The notes beneath the pieces were generated by a model that saw only the letters and a list, made by a program, of their open reading frames with translations, did no database searches and was not told where the DNA came from. Positions 9,966 through 24,540 of a stretch of DNA of 64,000 nt are shown one piece after another. How positions within the stretch are numbered: position 1 is the first letter of the stretch; each line of letters opens with the position of its first letter. The stretch is from Kappaphycus alvarezii (taxonomy: Eukaryota; Rhodophyta; Florideophyceae; Gigartinales; Solieriaceae): NCBI GenBank assembly GCA_002205965.3, contig NADL03000692.1:806001-870000 (forward strand), in the 5' to 3' direction. The translations under genes were made by a program, and so were the position numbers.

Positions 9966-11540
9966 ATGCGGTGACGGATAGTAAAATGGCCAGAAGCCTG
10001 ACTCTACAGTAAGCCAAACAGTTCAAAGCCTCAAATGCCTTACAGTAAATTTGCAAACTAAACACTGCCATCGGGTCAGGTGTCCCGACAAGAGGCCCAA
10101 GATGTTTCCCTTCTGTATACCGCAAGCATCTTGGAGGAATACAAAAGGGAGGGGATGTTTGGAGTTGGAGTTACTGGAGAGGCAGTAATTACGCTTGGTC
10201 CTAGAAAGAGTAAAAAACAAGCATTTAATGGTACCGCATCCAGTGTATCGCGTTATGAACAACAAAAATTGCCTATGTCTCTTTTGACAGATCCCCATTA
10301 TCCGTCGTTTCGAACTCTCTTTTCGTGCACGAAAATTTCGAGACGGGCGGCAAAACGACATCGAGAAGGCACCATTTCAATGGTACTAAGAGACTTCCGC
10401 GCGAAGTTAAGGGCTCACCAAGGAAACCTAGAAGCATGATGTCGTGAGAAGCAACTTCCTAGTCGCGATTTGGAAGAAAAGCATCCCGAAGAAATAATTT
10501 AACAATATTTTGATCGCTTGACTGAAGTGTAAGGACTTAGGCGACTTGTAAACAAATATCGGCGCTCTATACAAGAGGTGGAGCCTCAGTAATGCCGCGC
10601 TGTTCGTATATATTCTATAAAATGTCGCAAGACACCCGCCTGTGGCGCAATTCGTCATAAATCTGACCCTAGCAGATTATATCGGACAGTAGAAGACTAT
10701 AAGAGAATATTTTATAGGTCAAAAGGCAATTTTTGGAACATACGGACAAGGATCGAGAGTGGAGGTGACCCCAAAGAAAATTCTAAAGAGGCCGAATGTT
10801 CGCGAGAGGAACACGCAAAGAGATCGAAAACAAGGTCGACCAGCTCGCTGCTCACTTCGCCGAGCTTCTTTTGTTTGAAAATAAGTATTTGATAAGGCCA
10901 GACTGTCAGTGTCTGCCGATGAGGACTTAATTTACAGCTATTGTGGGCAGAAGGTCTACCCCGCAATATAATGTCCAGGAGATTTCCACAGTAACACTTA
11001 GTGTAACTTTTGTGCGATAAAGTTCCATTTTCAGAGAACTAGCTGGTCTGCGGGGCAGCGAAACGGCTATCATCGGGTTCGAGTTGCAGTGGCTCCATTT
11101 AAGACAAGAGAATAGCTCAAGTTGAATAAAACCGAAGACGAAGAGACCCCGTCAGTTGTTTTTGAGTCTCAGAACAAGTATTTGGTAGCCGTTGCCATAA
11201 GGAATGCTGAAAATAAGGTCCCTTCCAAACAAAGAAGAGACCTCATAAATGACACAAGGCCCTAATGAACAATTCGCCGATATCTCGTCCATTTTTGGCA
11301 GTCCGAACGCAAAGTAAGACGAAGAGAAAGTTATTGAGATCCAATAAAGCATCAAAAAGCTTGCATAACCGCGATGGGAAGTATAATGCGGTAATAAAGC
11401 TTGCATCTGACCCTTCAGGGATGAATTTTTGGCAATATCTTGGCGGGTAGGCCGACAAATTTAGGATGAAACTCAAAACATTGGTACCAGTACTGTTTCG
11501 GTGACCTAAGTCTCCGTAGCTAACCCGTTTGGTGGGAGTC
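9966..11540. other. Unassigned sequence, possible upstream part of the Ty3/gypsy remnant
   Basis: A 119-codon plus-strand frame (10080-10439) and several shorter ones are present. None carries a motif I recognise. The position just upstream of a plus-strand retropepsin/RT would suit a gag region, but nothing in the sequence proves it. Confidence 0.3.
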
Positions 11541-11544
11541 GTCG

Positions 11545-13180
11545 GTTGAAGGTCGCCGCGATAAAGGTAAATTGGACAGAGGCATATGCCCTGTTAGGCA
11601 AATGCGCCGTTTCTAACCTCATGCCATGGTATTTTTGGAAGAAACTGGAACTAGCCCCCACGGATACGGATCGTCAAGTGAACTTGGCGGACGGGACGAT
11701 TTTCGAAGTCGTCGGTCTCGTGTAAGAGGTCCTATTCTTTATTGGATCGTTGGTCGTACTGTTGTGTTTTTGATAGTACCTAAAGGTCCATTTGATGTTA
11801 TATCTTCAGTCCCATCCTAGAGTCTCTGCAGGCGAACCCTGACTACGGACGTCAACAGGTCACACTGGTGGTTGCGACGAGGGATGTACTTTTACCACTA
11901 CTCAGCGAGCATTCCGATATCGATGATACGCGCACTGACAGTGATGATTTCACATCCCCCGACGAGATGGAATATGAGCAGTTTACCGCTTCATCATCAT
12001 CTCGATCAGGTGGCAGTGATGCTGGATTGGATACTAATCATGAAATTATGTTGGAAATCCTGAACAAGGTGCCTTAAGAGCCGGATTTGAGGGATACATC
12101 CAGGGTAGAAAGTCTAACGAGGAAGTCGAGGACGCAGAACGGAATGTTGTACTCGTCGCTAAAGTTAAGCGTCTTTAATAAAAGGACTACGGGGCACCGA
12201 TGAGGTTACTTAAAAACACGGGTGCCATAGCTTGGGAAATCCACGAACGCGAGCCGGCTCACGTCCTGGTGGTGCATTTATTTGAGTAGACTGACGACAA
12301 TCCGATTTACTCGAGGGCTCGCCGGATTCCGTCGTGAGTAAGTAGGTCAAAGAGCTTTTGAGAGCAGGTATAATCATGCCTGTGAGTTCAGCTTGTCCAT
12401 TCCAAGTCTTTATAGCGACAAAGAACGACCACTTTTTGTGTCGACTACCGCCAGCTCAATAGAGTCATGAAGCCTGACTATTGGCTGTTGCCGAAGATCG
12501 TGGAACTCTTTGATGAACTCGCGGGCGCCAAGGACTTCAAGAAGGTAGATCTTTACACGTACTACTGGCAGGTGAAGGTCTCGGAGAAATCCAAGGGGAT
12601 GATGACATTACTATGTCGCTATGGAACATACAAGTTTGAATTGATGCCGTTTGGGTTAATGAACGCACTTTCGACGTTCTAGAAGATGATGGACTGCGTT
12701 CTTCAGGTCTTGTTGTTCGCAATTTTTTATGTCAATGACGTGGTTATATTATCCGACGGCATGGAATAAAACGTCGGCCGTTGCCCGGAATTCTTCGAAA
12801 GGATTTAGAAGGCAAACCTGAAGATCAAAGTGATCAATTTCAGCTTATCTTACTCGCATGTGACGGTGCTCAGCTCTGTCGTCAACGCTGCAGGGGTGAA
12901 AGTGGACGAGGATAAGATCAGGGGCATTTTTGAGGCTCCATCCCCAAAGAACGTAACCGAGCTCAGGCGTTTTGTTGGTCTGGCAGGATACTATCGCTGG
13001 TTTATAAGTAATTTCGCGGGAAAATCGGCAGTTTTTCACGCTATTACGTCCGCAGAGGAGTCCGTTTAATGGACAGAAGAGATGCAGGAGGCTTTCGAGG
13101 ATCTCAAGAAGAAGCTATCATTGCCGCATATTCTTGCCTTTCTGGACTTTGAGAAACAATGTTTGGGGATATTTGGACCC
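11545..13180 (+). mobile_element. Degraded Ty3/gypsy pol: retropepsin and reverse transcriptase
   Basis: Near 11595 the plus strand reads YALLGKCAVSN, a decayed ALLDTG-type aspartic protease site, then WYFWKKLELAPTDTDRQ. Between 12300 and 12680 it reads VSKxVKELLRAGIIMPVSS, KPDYWLLPKIVELFDELAGA, KVDLYTYYWQVKV and FELMPFGLMNALSTF, the standard gypsy RT fingers/palm order. FYVNDVVILS near 12730 is the (Y/F)VDD box with the first Asp changed to Asn, so catalysis is lost. KVDEDKIRGIFEAPSPKNV and ELRRFVGLAGYYRWFI (12895-13010) complete the thumb. RNase H and integrase are not visible and no LTRs were found. Many frameshifts and stops. Confidence 0.8.
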
Positions 13181-13629
13181 ATATGACAAGGCGGCTTTCG
13201 TAGATTTATGTTTTTTCTAGTTCTACACCAAATCAAGTACCTCTTCCTGTGCCATTCTTTGCTTCGCGATGGACACGCAAGTAGATGTCCCCGCTGAAAT
13301 TAAGGAGACATGAAAGGGTATGGCTGGTACGTTTTCTTGCAACACACCCTGCAGCTGTGCACATTATTGTCAAGCGCTGTAAAATGCGTGCTGTACATGA
13401 TTACAGTACGTACTATATACGAGGGAGGTTGCGCTTCCCACTATTCTGCCAGAATTCTGTCTGGCATGCCCCAAACATGTCATGTAGAGTTGACGAAATA
13501 TTTTGCGTACGAATTTGGACGTACGATTTACGCTTTGAAGCCGCAAGCACTGCAGAAATAGGTTGTACCAAGCTGGCCTTGTAACTTCTGCTAGAGGTAA
13601 GCTTTTGAATGTATCAACATCTATCCTCG

Positions 13630-13793
13630 GCCGTTTGCATATGCCATGCTTACCTGTATTGCGAGGAACGTGCCTGTGGGGTTCATGGAAACATTTGTCA
13701 ACGTTCGGGCCGTGCTGACTCAAAGGGATGCAGCAGTAGCAGGTATCTCCCATACAGCCTGTCTTTTGTGTGGCCTTGAGGTTCCCTTTTAAG
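13630..13793 (+). mobile_element. LINE family B C-terminal tail
   Basis: Plus strand reads CIARNVPVGFMETFVNV then RAVLTQRDAAVAGISHTACL. This aligns with VARNVAVRAMETYG...VLTQRHAVAVVMSNSACLL at 59.3 kb and the copies near 53.5 and 59.8 kb. Only the last ~50 codons remain. Confidence 0.65.
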
Positions 13794-13841
13794 GTTTCTC
13801 ATTAAAATACATGCATCCAATGTAGCACCCCATCCTTTTTC

Positions 13842-14501
13842 ATGTTTCAAAAACAGTTTGTTCCTATAGCGTCACAAAATAGTGCCTCTACAGAAGGCAT
13901 TTTGCTTGCAAATAATAGCAGTCTCAATCCTATTCGACACAAACTGCCCTCCCCATCTTCAAGTTCAAATGCACTACATCTAGTTGCAGCTGGTTATACT
14001 AAGTGGCAGTACAAAGAAAAAAATTTATTTGACCGTGCAGAACCCATTGCAGCGACTCATTTTACGTTCAACTTCAATCGTTTTAGTAGTATAAAGTCAC
14101 TAGTTCTACTTCCCTTCCGAGTTGAAGACATCCCTAAGCTGGTTTACTTGCTTGCGTGGCCGGCCCAGTATACGCATACATCCCGCAATTATTATAACGT
14201 AAGCCCGTTACTGGCTACGTGTATTTTATATACGGGGCATATCCGTTCCGGATAGATGGGAAAATATTTACTCCCTTTCGATAAGCATATATCTAAGTTG
14301 TCAGAAATATTCTTGGAAGCTATTGATCATTGCATACCAGTAATACGGGAGCATTTCGAGTCCTGTAATATTCCAGTCAAATATCCCAATACGTCGGAGT
14401 TATGCCGCAAAAAAATTGGAAGATTAGCTCAAGAAAAGTGTCGATGGAGGTTTCTGAAGATTGAAGCACAACGAATTTCCCTTCTGAAACCTAGCTATTA
14501 G
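13842..14501 (+). pseudogene. PIF/harbinger-like transposase N-terminal fragment
   Basis: One plus-strand frame with a single stop (14253-14255) covers 13842-14501. FRVEDIPKLVYLLAWPAQYT and the following CIL...LPFD...LSEIFLEAIDHCI resemble the region before the DDE core of harbinger transposases (the 'F.F...DI..L...L..P' and 'LS.IF...ID' segments). The DDE core is not visible downstream. A harbinger-derived nuclease (HARBI1-like) host gene is the other possibility, but the break and AT-rich flank favour a dead transposon. Confidence 0.4.
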
Positions 14502-14504
14502 ACT

Positions 14505-15500
14505 GAAGTTCAGAGGGGAATCTATACGTGTTTAAATGGAATTTATAACATTTATTGGCGTCCAAAGAACTAGTTGCAATTGCGAAAGCCATTCTTCATC
14601 ATCTCAAACTTATTAAGTTACAAGATTTGCGAGTTTTCACCGTTATTCTTAAACTCTTTAAAGTCCTTTTCAGCCTCCTACAAATCCTTTACGTATTTTT
14701 TGAGCTCAAAAATTAGCTTTTCACTCTTGCAAAACGCGCAATGTCAGTTTTCTTTCGCTTTTTTGCGAATAACGCAAGTTCACATGAAATATCTACTATT
14801 TGTCCCTTCGAACGGTGTTTATTACTGGTATAGCTTCTACCAGAGGCTACTAAAACGTACTCTTTATGATATCAGAAGCTATATTCGCAGTCTATCTCTC
14901 TCTATGGCTTTCTGAACAGTGCAATGTCCAAATATTGAAGCCCGAGAAGCTCTTTCTTTTCTTCTTTCTTGTTTATCTTGTTTTTCACCGCATTATTGGT
15001 CTCCGCAAAGTACCCACCTTCTCCTGTCATCTACAGCGAATGGTTTTTTCTATGCATCTGAGAAGGAGCCTGATAAAGTCCACCCAACTCCCCTCTACCT
15101 ACAACCAGTGAAGCAGCGTAAGCATCATTTTGAACATTAAAATGGGCCTGCAGGCAATCATATCGATCTTTGCTAAGCCTTTAAGTTCAACTTTTGCTTT
15201 ATCTTTTTTTTACATTACACTGCGAAGCCACAAGAGCGTACATAGTGTTTGAAGAATCCCATAGGGACAGTAGGAGCCAACAAGGCCGCAATCTTGTATA
15301 CTAGACTTGAAATCCTCTACGGTATAGCACTTGATCCGCTTGGGGACCAGCAACTGGTTTAACATCGGCAACGTATGACAAAGTGTACAAAGAGGAGGCA
15401 CAAAGGAGCCATATTGACAAATCGATGAAGTGAGCAATTTATGGGACTCGATTGGCGGTTTGTTCAAAAATTAGTTCCTCTTCAACGCTGTTAAAGGCGT
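14505..15500. other. No gene recognised
   Basis: Transition from GC-balanced to AT-rich sequence. Open frames at 14574-14915 and 15210-15467 show no motif. Confidence 0.4.
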
Positions 15501-18500
15501 TAGAGGCATCTACTTGAATCCGCGCGTAATGTTTGTCAGAAGATAAAATGATCTAAAATACTGGTAGCTATGAGACAAAATATCCCAACCAAAAATACTA
15601 TTCCAAATATTTACTTATTCCAATTTGATTGGAAATATTTTTAGTTTTGAATTGAACACAGAAACATTAAAAGAAATTTAAAATTTTGAAAGAAATTTAC
15701 GGTCGTATTTATCTTAACCTTTCATGGATTTAGCACATGTGTAACAACTGTCTTAATGTTCGTAGTTTGGCTTTGACTAATTATAGTAAATTGTTTTTGG
15801 TTGAATAACTGAAAAATGGTAGCAGTCAGGGAAATGTTGAAAGCTTCCTGAATAAGAGATGACAGTCTTCTTTTACATTTTTACCAATTATTAAAGGCCT
15901 TCTAAATATTTATCCTGTATTTATTACAAGCTCTCGATTGAAATAGTAGGAAAGGGCTGTTTATCTAGATGTATGGTTTGATAAATGTATGCAAAAAATA
16001 GATTTACTGCAAACGTTAAAAAATGTAGCATATTTTTTAGCAGCTCTTCAAATTATAATTCGAAGTGTATTTATATGTAAAAGCACCACGTAATCATAGA
16101 GTAAATATCTTCTGACTTTCCGAAATGGACAGAAACTGGAAATTACGAAAATAATTTGCGTCCCCGAGCTGTTAGTATCTGAAAACTGAAAATAATATAT
16201 ATGAGAATGCACCATAAATTTTATGAGTTAAATCTCACCTTCCAATCGGACAATCTGCCAATGGTAACATTCCATCCATATTTTTGATTAACTTTAATAT
16301 ATAGCAGATTAACCTGGTAGAGAAGATAAATTTTTATAACATGGGGCTAGCCAGGCCGGGAAATTTATCTGACGAGCAGCTTTTGTAACACAGTTTTGTT
16401 ATTTCTATATCCAGTCGTTTTTTTTTCGTCCAGTGGTTTTTTCCTGATAACTATTTGGTAGGTAAGTGATTTTTAGCGTTAAGTTGTCATTAAGAATCTT
16501 TTCTCGTCAAACGAAAAGAAACACATCATAGTTTATAATACCTATCAATGCAGTTTTCAGTTTTAATTTACACATAATTATTAGTTAGGAGATATTTTCT
16601 AAAATAATATTTGACCTACGTTACTTTTCAAACTCTTTGATGCTTTTTTAATCTATGGATAAAGAATAAGACAATCAAAAGCTATAATTAGTTACTGCTT
16701 GGTCACGTTTCGCTACTCTCGCTGTAAAACATTTAGTTTCTTTTTATTTAGGGGTTCCCTTTACATTTCTCCACGAATGACCAAACCATGGTCCATCAGG
16801 GCCTTCTGCGTCCTTGGGTGGCACAAGTTTTCCTTATTTAATGCGCGGGGTTCATATAGTACAGAAAATAATTTGGCAACCACTTGCACTTTAGTCATGC
16901 TTACTGAACCGCAACATATCAAATTAATTCCGAAGAAAACCTGTCCTGTAGGATTATCGTACAGCAGATAACATTTCCACCATGTTGATTTACATATATT
17001 TCGACAGAGGCGAAGCATTTTTAAGCTCAAACTACACCAAGCTTGACTCCCTCAGCGATCTCCTCCATAAAGCAGCCAAATAATGTTTTGTCATCTTCGC
17101 CTTGATAATAGCTGAAACTTTAGCGAACATAGTCCTCAAAAATATTTCTTCGGTAAACCAACAGAGTTCTTCGCTAAACAAATAAAGATTATTGATCTGC
17201 ACGCCGTCAATGTGATATTGGCTTTCTTTTAAGGAGTAGAAAACGACGGAGAGCTATTTCTTTTATTACATGACCCTGAATACTAAAATAAGCGTACCAT
17301 ATACATAAATCGATCGAATATAGCTTTAAATGTGACAATTGGGGGTTTAATCCCTTTGAACTACCCATCTATCAAATTATGGCAGTTATTCAAGAATTAT
17401 TTGCATCTTTAAATTATTTTAAGCAGGCATGGCCTTCCATGCTTCTATGAGTCCTGTGATATTCTTCTAATGTCCTCATGCGACGCTTCGCTCATTTTCA
17501 GTAGTACGAAAATATTTTGTATCGATAAAACAGACGAACGTATTGCGTGACGTCGTCTCAGATGCAGACAAGTAATTTTGAAACGAGTCGAGCGGAAAGC
17601 TGTACAGTACAGGATAATAAGAAAATCAGACACGGAATTTAAGCGCGAATTGAAGGCCAAATCACTGAAATACTAATGTTTTTTAGCGAATTATTCTTCG
17701 TGTAAAACGAAAGCACATTGCATTCAGCTGGGGATCACGCTTGAGATATGGTACTGGCGGTAAAACACTTCTAAATTTGAAAGGGTATCCGCCAACAGTT
17801 ACTGGCGGTAGGGAAAAGACACGAAAACATTGCAGTTATAGTTAAGTTTCCATAAAACTACAGACAGCGAGCTCTTGCCGCGATTTTTCCGCTCCAGTTC
17901 TCATCACTCTAGGAGGTTCATGAATATTTGTACTCTAGCATACAAGAACTTCAAATGGTCGTTTTCGCTGTCCAATGTCGGCCTGGTGTGCGGGTTCACA
18001 GCAAGATGCAGGTCGTGCAAAATGGCACGCTAATTTGCCGACCTAAAAACTGTTGCAAACAAGCACACACAATAACGAAATAGGAAATACTCTTTTTGAA
18101 CCATGACCAACCAAAGACAACTGCATGGGTTGCTCATTTCATAGCTTGATAAGCTAATGATAATGCTCTCTGAAATTAAAGAATTTACCTTACTTTTTTG
18201 TGTCGCAGGAATGACCAAAGCGCTGTAATTTCAGGAATTGTTAAGGATTTTTCAGTATTCATTGTGATGGAGGTTTATTTTTTCATTCATAGAGGTGATT
18301 TATGATTAGTCTCTAAGGAAGTAACTACATTTGATAAGTCAAAATTTAAAGCAGGGTTCATGGAAAGCCTTATAGCTAAATATTTCGTATAAATATAGTA
18401 ACTAGCAACAGAACTAGTGTATGCTTCTTCAAAGTAGTAGTTCAGGTGCCTCTAGGAGATAAAAGACCGAAATGGCGAGTTAAAAAAGATGATTAGAGAC

Positions 18501-21500
18501 TTTTTTGCAGCATTAAAGCCCGGTAGTATTGAATACATCCAAAATTGACTGCAAATTGGCTCATAAGTCAAGAAATTTCGTATTAATATTTTTAAGCTTT
18601 TAGATTATTTCTAGTCGAGATCATTTCTTCGCAAATAAACGTTAAAGCGAGCTGTGCTTTTGAATAAAAACCATGCACATACTCGGAGATAAGTACAGAA
18701 ACTCTTGTAAACATCTTCTTTTTCTTCAACATTTAAAAATCCATTGTTTATGGCATTGTTCTGTCCCTGAATTATAATTCTATACAAAAATAAATTTGGT
18801 GATATTTCATGCTAATGTTAGTGAATTGCGAGTGTATTGAAAACCTGGAGAAAATCAAATATTTTGAAGATTTTCTGACTTTATTGTTCCTAGCGAGACC
18901 TATGAACTGATCAGCTTAGAGGGGTGCAGAAGTTTTTCGTAGGAAGATTATCATTCAATAATGCATAGTTTTTCATCTTTGTCTGTAATTCTTTTTAAAC
19001 TAACTGAGATTGCCGAGACGATGAGTCAAATTGGACGAGTAGTTACCCAAATCTTCAGATTCAGGGGCTTTTCTTTGAGAGCATTCTTTCAAGAGCACCT
19101 ACGGAAGTAGAACTCTGTACCGTACAAGGTATTTATACTTTTTAAATGGACTCAAATCTTCATAGAACGAAATTAACCTAGTTTCAGTACTGGTCAAGGG
19201 AACATGTGTCCAATAATCATGTTTTGCTGTGAGTGTAGTCCATACTCTAATGAATTGGATAAATATTTAACATTCGTATGTGGAAAACTTCAAGGCGTAT
19301 GGTAATTTTAGGTATCTGGATACATACTGCGACAATTCTAAGTGCTTTTGAACGGATTTGGACGCGGGCATATTTGTAAATTCTCGGCCATTATCTTTCA
19401 TGTATGCCAATATCATCCAATAAAACACATGTTTATCTCATATCAAGGCAATAATTGCTGTACAACGTAAGATAACTAGCAAACCAAAATTCTTTTTAAT
19501 TCCACAAAGTTTGAATAAGAACATTATTCTCTAAAATCACTATTGCAATAGTTTTGAGTTACTTAGTTTTACTCTGCATATCCTGGTTGAGAGTGTCACT
19601 CTTCAAATATTGATTTTCACCCGCTGTCAACAATAGGTAGGGGCCTTCTCTATCCTCCAAATGTCAAGATTGCCGATTGAGACTTCTGTAGTGCGATTTT
19701 CGCTAATCTCCTTCTAGAAAACTGACAATTTCGCCAGAATCTCGCCCTGTTTTGAAAAAAAGCTGTCTTTAGAAGCCAATAGATATTTAATTAAATAGTC
19801 CTCGCTCACATTTTACAATGGAAAAACGTATGCCACATGTAGCTAATGTATTTAAAAATCATGAAAAATAAATCCATCTAAATGAAAATAGGGAAAGAAT
19901 CTATTCCAATTTTTGTAGTTTAACAACAGGATCACATGATTTCAACTATATTTTTCATTTGAAACACCAAAAAACCCTGCTGAAAGTAATCTAACGGGAC
20001 TGAACCAAAGAAATAACTCCTTCACCTCCAAATAATTTCATATCCGAAAAGAATCTTATCTAGATCTACTGTGACTATAGACGTGAAATCAGGTGTTATA
20101 GTCACCCAAACCTCATATGAAACTACGACCCTACTTTCCAGTTTTGTGTGCTCTCCACTGAACTCCTCAACCTTTTCTGTGTAAATTTAATTTACTTCTG
20201 GAACTAAATTTACGACGAAATCACCCTTCTCCTGTGCAACCGTAAAAAATTTTAATATTTGTCAGTTTATTTACTTTCAAACATCGGCGAAACTAGTTAA
20301 ACACGTTTTTACCTCTCATAAGGACATCAATGACTTAGACTTTCCTTCAATGTATATTTACCTCTATTATGACTGATTTTTTATATTTATTTATTCGGTT
20401 TGCCGTTTGAGCGGATGAAAAGAAATAAAGTAACCTCTAAAAATGTTTCGGCCTCATAATTGGCTAATATAAAATATGTAAGTGGGCCAGAGACACATAT
20501 TTTCTGTGGAAGCACGCTTCAAGGGTATTTCTGGTCCTCTTTTGAACCACTTAGCACCATTCTGGTACAATTTTATTCTAATTTCTTCATCACTTATCTG
20601 TTACGAAGACTTGAAATACTATTAATTGTGATCACTGATTGATTTCAAAAAAACTTTCAAGTAATATTCCTTTTACTTGTTTTTTCTTCTTTTCTCAGTC
20701 TGCTGAAAGCGTGAATTAGACGATTCGTTCAAAGTTAGAAGCTGGAACGTACTTTGATCAAGACTTTTCCTCGAAAGGTGGCACATTGAAAATGAAAAAC
20801 GTTCATCATTTCAAGCATTCGAAAAATTTTAACATTTCTTTCGATATCATAGGATGCAGGAAGAATACTTTTCACAACTCATTCGTGACTTTTTCAATGA
20901 AAGTATATGATAAAATGAAACGTTCAAGGGAAAGTACATCGGATATCAATTTAGAGAGACAGAAAAAGCCGAGAGATGTAGACAACCAGAATTGTTGGAC
21001 TTTGTTGACAATAGAAACGATTTTTAAGATTTAAATTATTATTTGAACATGATATTACCCTATAACTGTAATTAGATTTAATATTTTAATTTATATCATG
21101 GAATACTGTCCATTTACGATTTTAGTGTCACAAAAGACTCATATTGACCTTTTCCACTTCACACAATTTATTTATTTTAAGGTTACAGATTCAGGGTATA
21201 TTCTATAAACGATTCAGGAAATAATCAAAAACTTAATCTCCAAAGTATCAAGACGATACCATTTTGTTTTGATAATTGCAACAATTCAACATAGAATTAC
21301 TGTTAGCTGCATATAAAAAAAATACTGTGAAAGAAGAAATGTGTTTTTCCCTGGATTGATACTTCACTTAATGATTTCACTGCTAACTCATACATAGCAT
21401 TTTTAACATTCTAGTGGCTCTTTGTTTCACAGTCACAATTTTTTGAAGTCTCTAACATATTACAGTCACCCATTTATATGTTTAAGCAGTAAATTTGGGT

Positions 21501-23790
21501 TCAAAGAGTAGTTAAAAAACATTGCCTGACAGTGGAAATCTACCATTAAATGTGAGAGTTATATGAGAAGGATTAGATGAAAACATATTTTCATGTAAGA
21601 GCAGTTTTGCTTATCCGCGTTTGTTGTTTCTTAGTTTTTTATTATAACATAGTAACGTGCGAGTAAATTTTGATTCCGTTCGTCCCAACAGAAAATGAAA
21701 GAGATTTTAGTGCTATCTGTCTATCATATTGACAATAAATGACAAATCATTCTTTCTCTTAGAATTTAACTGAGTAGGATTGTTAAGAAATATTTTCGTA
21801 ATGCCTCTTTAACTTATGAGAAGTTTGTTTATTATTTGCTAAATAAATAATATATTTGCCTTGCGAAAAGACCAAAATGACTTTATATGTCGTCCACATG
21901 GAAATACTTAAGACTTCTGATATTCACGATGCCTTGTGATCTATACACTTCTAATAACATAATATTATACACTCCGTTGAAGATAGACAGAAATAAAGGT
22001 GAAACATAAAGCAAAAGTTTGCCGTCGGTGATACTACAGCGACTTCCAAACCAATAAAAAATATACAGATCAATATCGGGCCATGACCCAGCAGCATTTC
22101 TCACTAGCATTACGTCTTTGTGTTGCAGTGTTGGCCTTTCAACAATCTAGTAATGTTATTTCAGGCCGTTTTGCAAATTCGCACAGAGTCAATATATTTT
22201 TTGTCATTCTTCTTAAAGTGACAGTACGTTGAAATTTGGTTTTTTCGGTAGGCAGTTATAATAGCTTCATATATAGAGAAGCGCTTGTAGTACTTTCATA
22301 AAGTGGAAGAGTATTTAGAAGGATTAGCTGAGAATTTTCCTGGACATGCGAGATACATATTACATTTTTCATAGTTATATGACGATGAGATTGCTAGAAA
22401 CTGCAATCGGTTCAATAATTTTGTCTTCAGCAGAAAACTTTTTGTTTCATTGCAGCATTAGTTATCTGTAACAAATTTTTAGTAGAAGTTGTCGTTATAA
22501 CTTCATGTATCTTGGGAAATTTTTCGCTAGGGATCCACAAAAGCTATGTATAAAAAAGCAGGGAGGATAAAATGGATTGCTTCTAAGACCATCATATTTC
22601 CATGTACTCTGGCTTTGTGAAAGATACTTTGTTATCATTTTTCCACCTTTGCATATTTTGTGAGGTGTTTTCATATCTAAGCTTGGGCTAAAATTCGGCA
22701 GCAGTGGCTGTAGCAAGACTTTTCAGATAACTATATAATTAATATAAACCGCATTGGAAGGTTGTATTCAGGCGACCAAGTTTGCTGATATTCATTAGGG
22801 ACTAAACGTTCCTTGCTAGATTCTAGAGGTAAAAATACGAACCATTTTGAAACATTGGCAATAAACTGGTATTTATCGGAATTTTCTACCCTGGAATACG
22901 TTGTAGCCCAAATGGCCAGAGATTAGCACTAAAACTCTCTTTAATGCAACTTTCTTTGCGGTTTGACGTGCTATATTTTACTTAGTTACAGTTTTGCTCA
23001 AATTTGACTTATCTGAGGAGCTCTGATGAGACTTTTGTAAAAGACACTCCAGTAGCCCGTCCGCTATTATGTAGTGCGGGGTCTTCTAATATTTCTGGAT
23101 TCCTTTCATTGAATCCATCGTATTGAAAATTAGTCAAATTTATTTCTTAGATATATTTACCCAATTTTTTTTGTATTGGATTATTTCGGGACAAATGGCG
23201 CGTTAATCGGTTCTATACAATCTTATTAGTTTAGATTTGTCTTGTTCGATATTTCTGACATGAGTAAGGGTATAAAAAATTATTGCTTTTTGCCATCTCT
23301 GAGGTCAAGTTAAAATATTTAAATGACAATCATTTGAAAGGATATTCGATTTCTCTAATATAAATAGTATACGTAGGTTAATGCCTGATTTAACATACTA
23401 TATGATTCGCGTCTGAAATTTAGCCTCCTCGCAACTACCTTTAGCTCAGCCATAACTACTATACCATTCATCCCACAAAAACAGCACATCACGCATACCA
23501 ACTTCTGGTAACATACAAGATTTATTTCAATAGTGAAGGAAATAAAACATACTATGTAATGAGAAACCAACCAATGATTAAATTTCAAAATTTAATACCT
23601 ATTGCACCCGCAATTATTCCACTTCATATTCAAAATAAAAATTCTATTTGCACGTCATTTTGTCGGTTTTCTTTAATCGTTTAATCATCTCTGTTCCCCA
23701 ACACTCACCCCCAGCTATTTGAAATAAAGACAAAACATCTTTTTGTTTTTAGTACTGCCTCCTTTAGCACTTGCTTTTATAATTTATTGT
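15500..23790. other. AT-rich gene desert
   Basis: About 8.3 kb of strongly AT-rich sequence with homopolymer A/T runs. No open frame is longer than about 90 codons and none has motifs. No rRNA, tRNA or organellar gene was recognised. The flanks at 24-26 kb contain coding fossils full of nonsense codons, so this may be older, further decayed transposon sequence. Confidence 0.7.
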
Positions 23791-24299
23791 GTCGAGGACA
23801 AAATGTATTAGTTGATTTGTTGTGGAAGGTTTTGAGCAATGTTTCCTTTTGATACCTTTATTATTGATTGAATCATCAGTTTCTTGTGAATAAGTTGGAT
23901 CTCAGGAGTTATCACTGATGCTAGATGGGCTGGTTTAGCGTACGATGTTAAGGCTATCGGGGCGAGATTGAGTTGTACTATATCGGAAGGCCGATGCAGA
24001 TATATGTACACGGAATGGCAAGTGATTTTCAGTCTGCGCAGCTGTTTGAAAATAATAATATTGGCACTGTTGTGCTCAGATGGAATGTAAGGGATACTTA
24101 CCGGTTTTCTCTGCAAATGGTCGAAAATTTGATTGTATATGAGTCCGATTAGCTAGGAAGTTTCATTATTGAGCATTTGTCCGGGACATAAGTGGCGGAT
24201 AGACTGTCGATAAAGGGTTTTTGGCCATTTTGGAACCCGAAAGTCGATTATGAGCTTGTAAAGCCAAGTGATCTTTGCATGACTTCAAAATTTGCTACT

Positions 24300-24540
24300 A
24301 TTCAGCCTCATACTACATTTTGGCGACAATGGAGTGAATGACGTTGAGCCAATATTTGGCAAGCAACACAAGGTGTAAAAGATACCTATGTGTAGCGTCT
24401 TTACGACAAATTAGGCAAACTTTGAGTAGGATTGAGTCCCAAAGAGGTGCTTTCGGGAGGTTCTGGTAGGTTTTGCGATGGCGAATATAGTGGTTTCAGG
24501 CACCTCTTAGGTACTTCATAAGCTATTCTACATGGTCTCG
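24300..24540 (-). pseudogene. Coding fossil, unidentified
   Basis: A minus-strand frame runs about 70 codons with two stops near its start: HYIRHRKTYQNLPKAPLWD, KVCLICRKDATHRYLLHLVL, then YWLNVIHSIVAKM. It has protein-like composition and a CxxC pair but I do not recognise the family. It may belong to the same dead gene as 24991-25740. Confidence 0.4.

Noticed and set aside
15500..23790. Organellar DNA insertion
   Set aside because: AT content fits, but no mitochondrial or plastid gene, rRNA or tRNA could be recognised.
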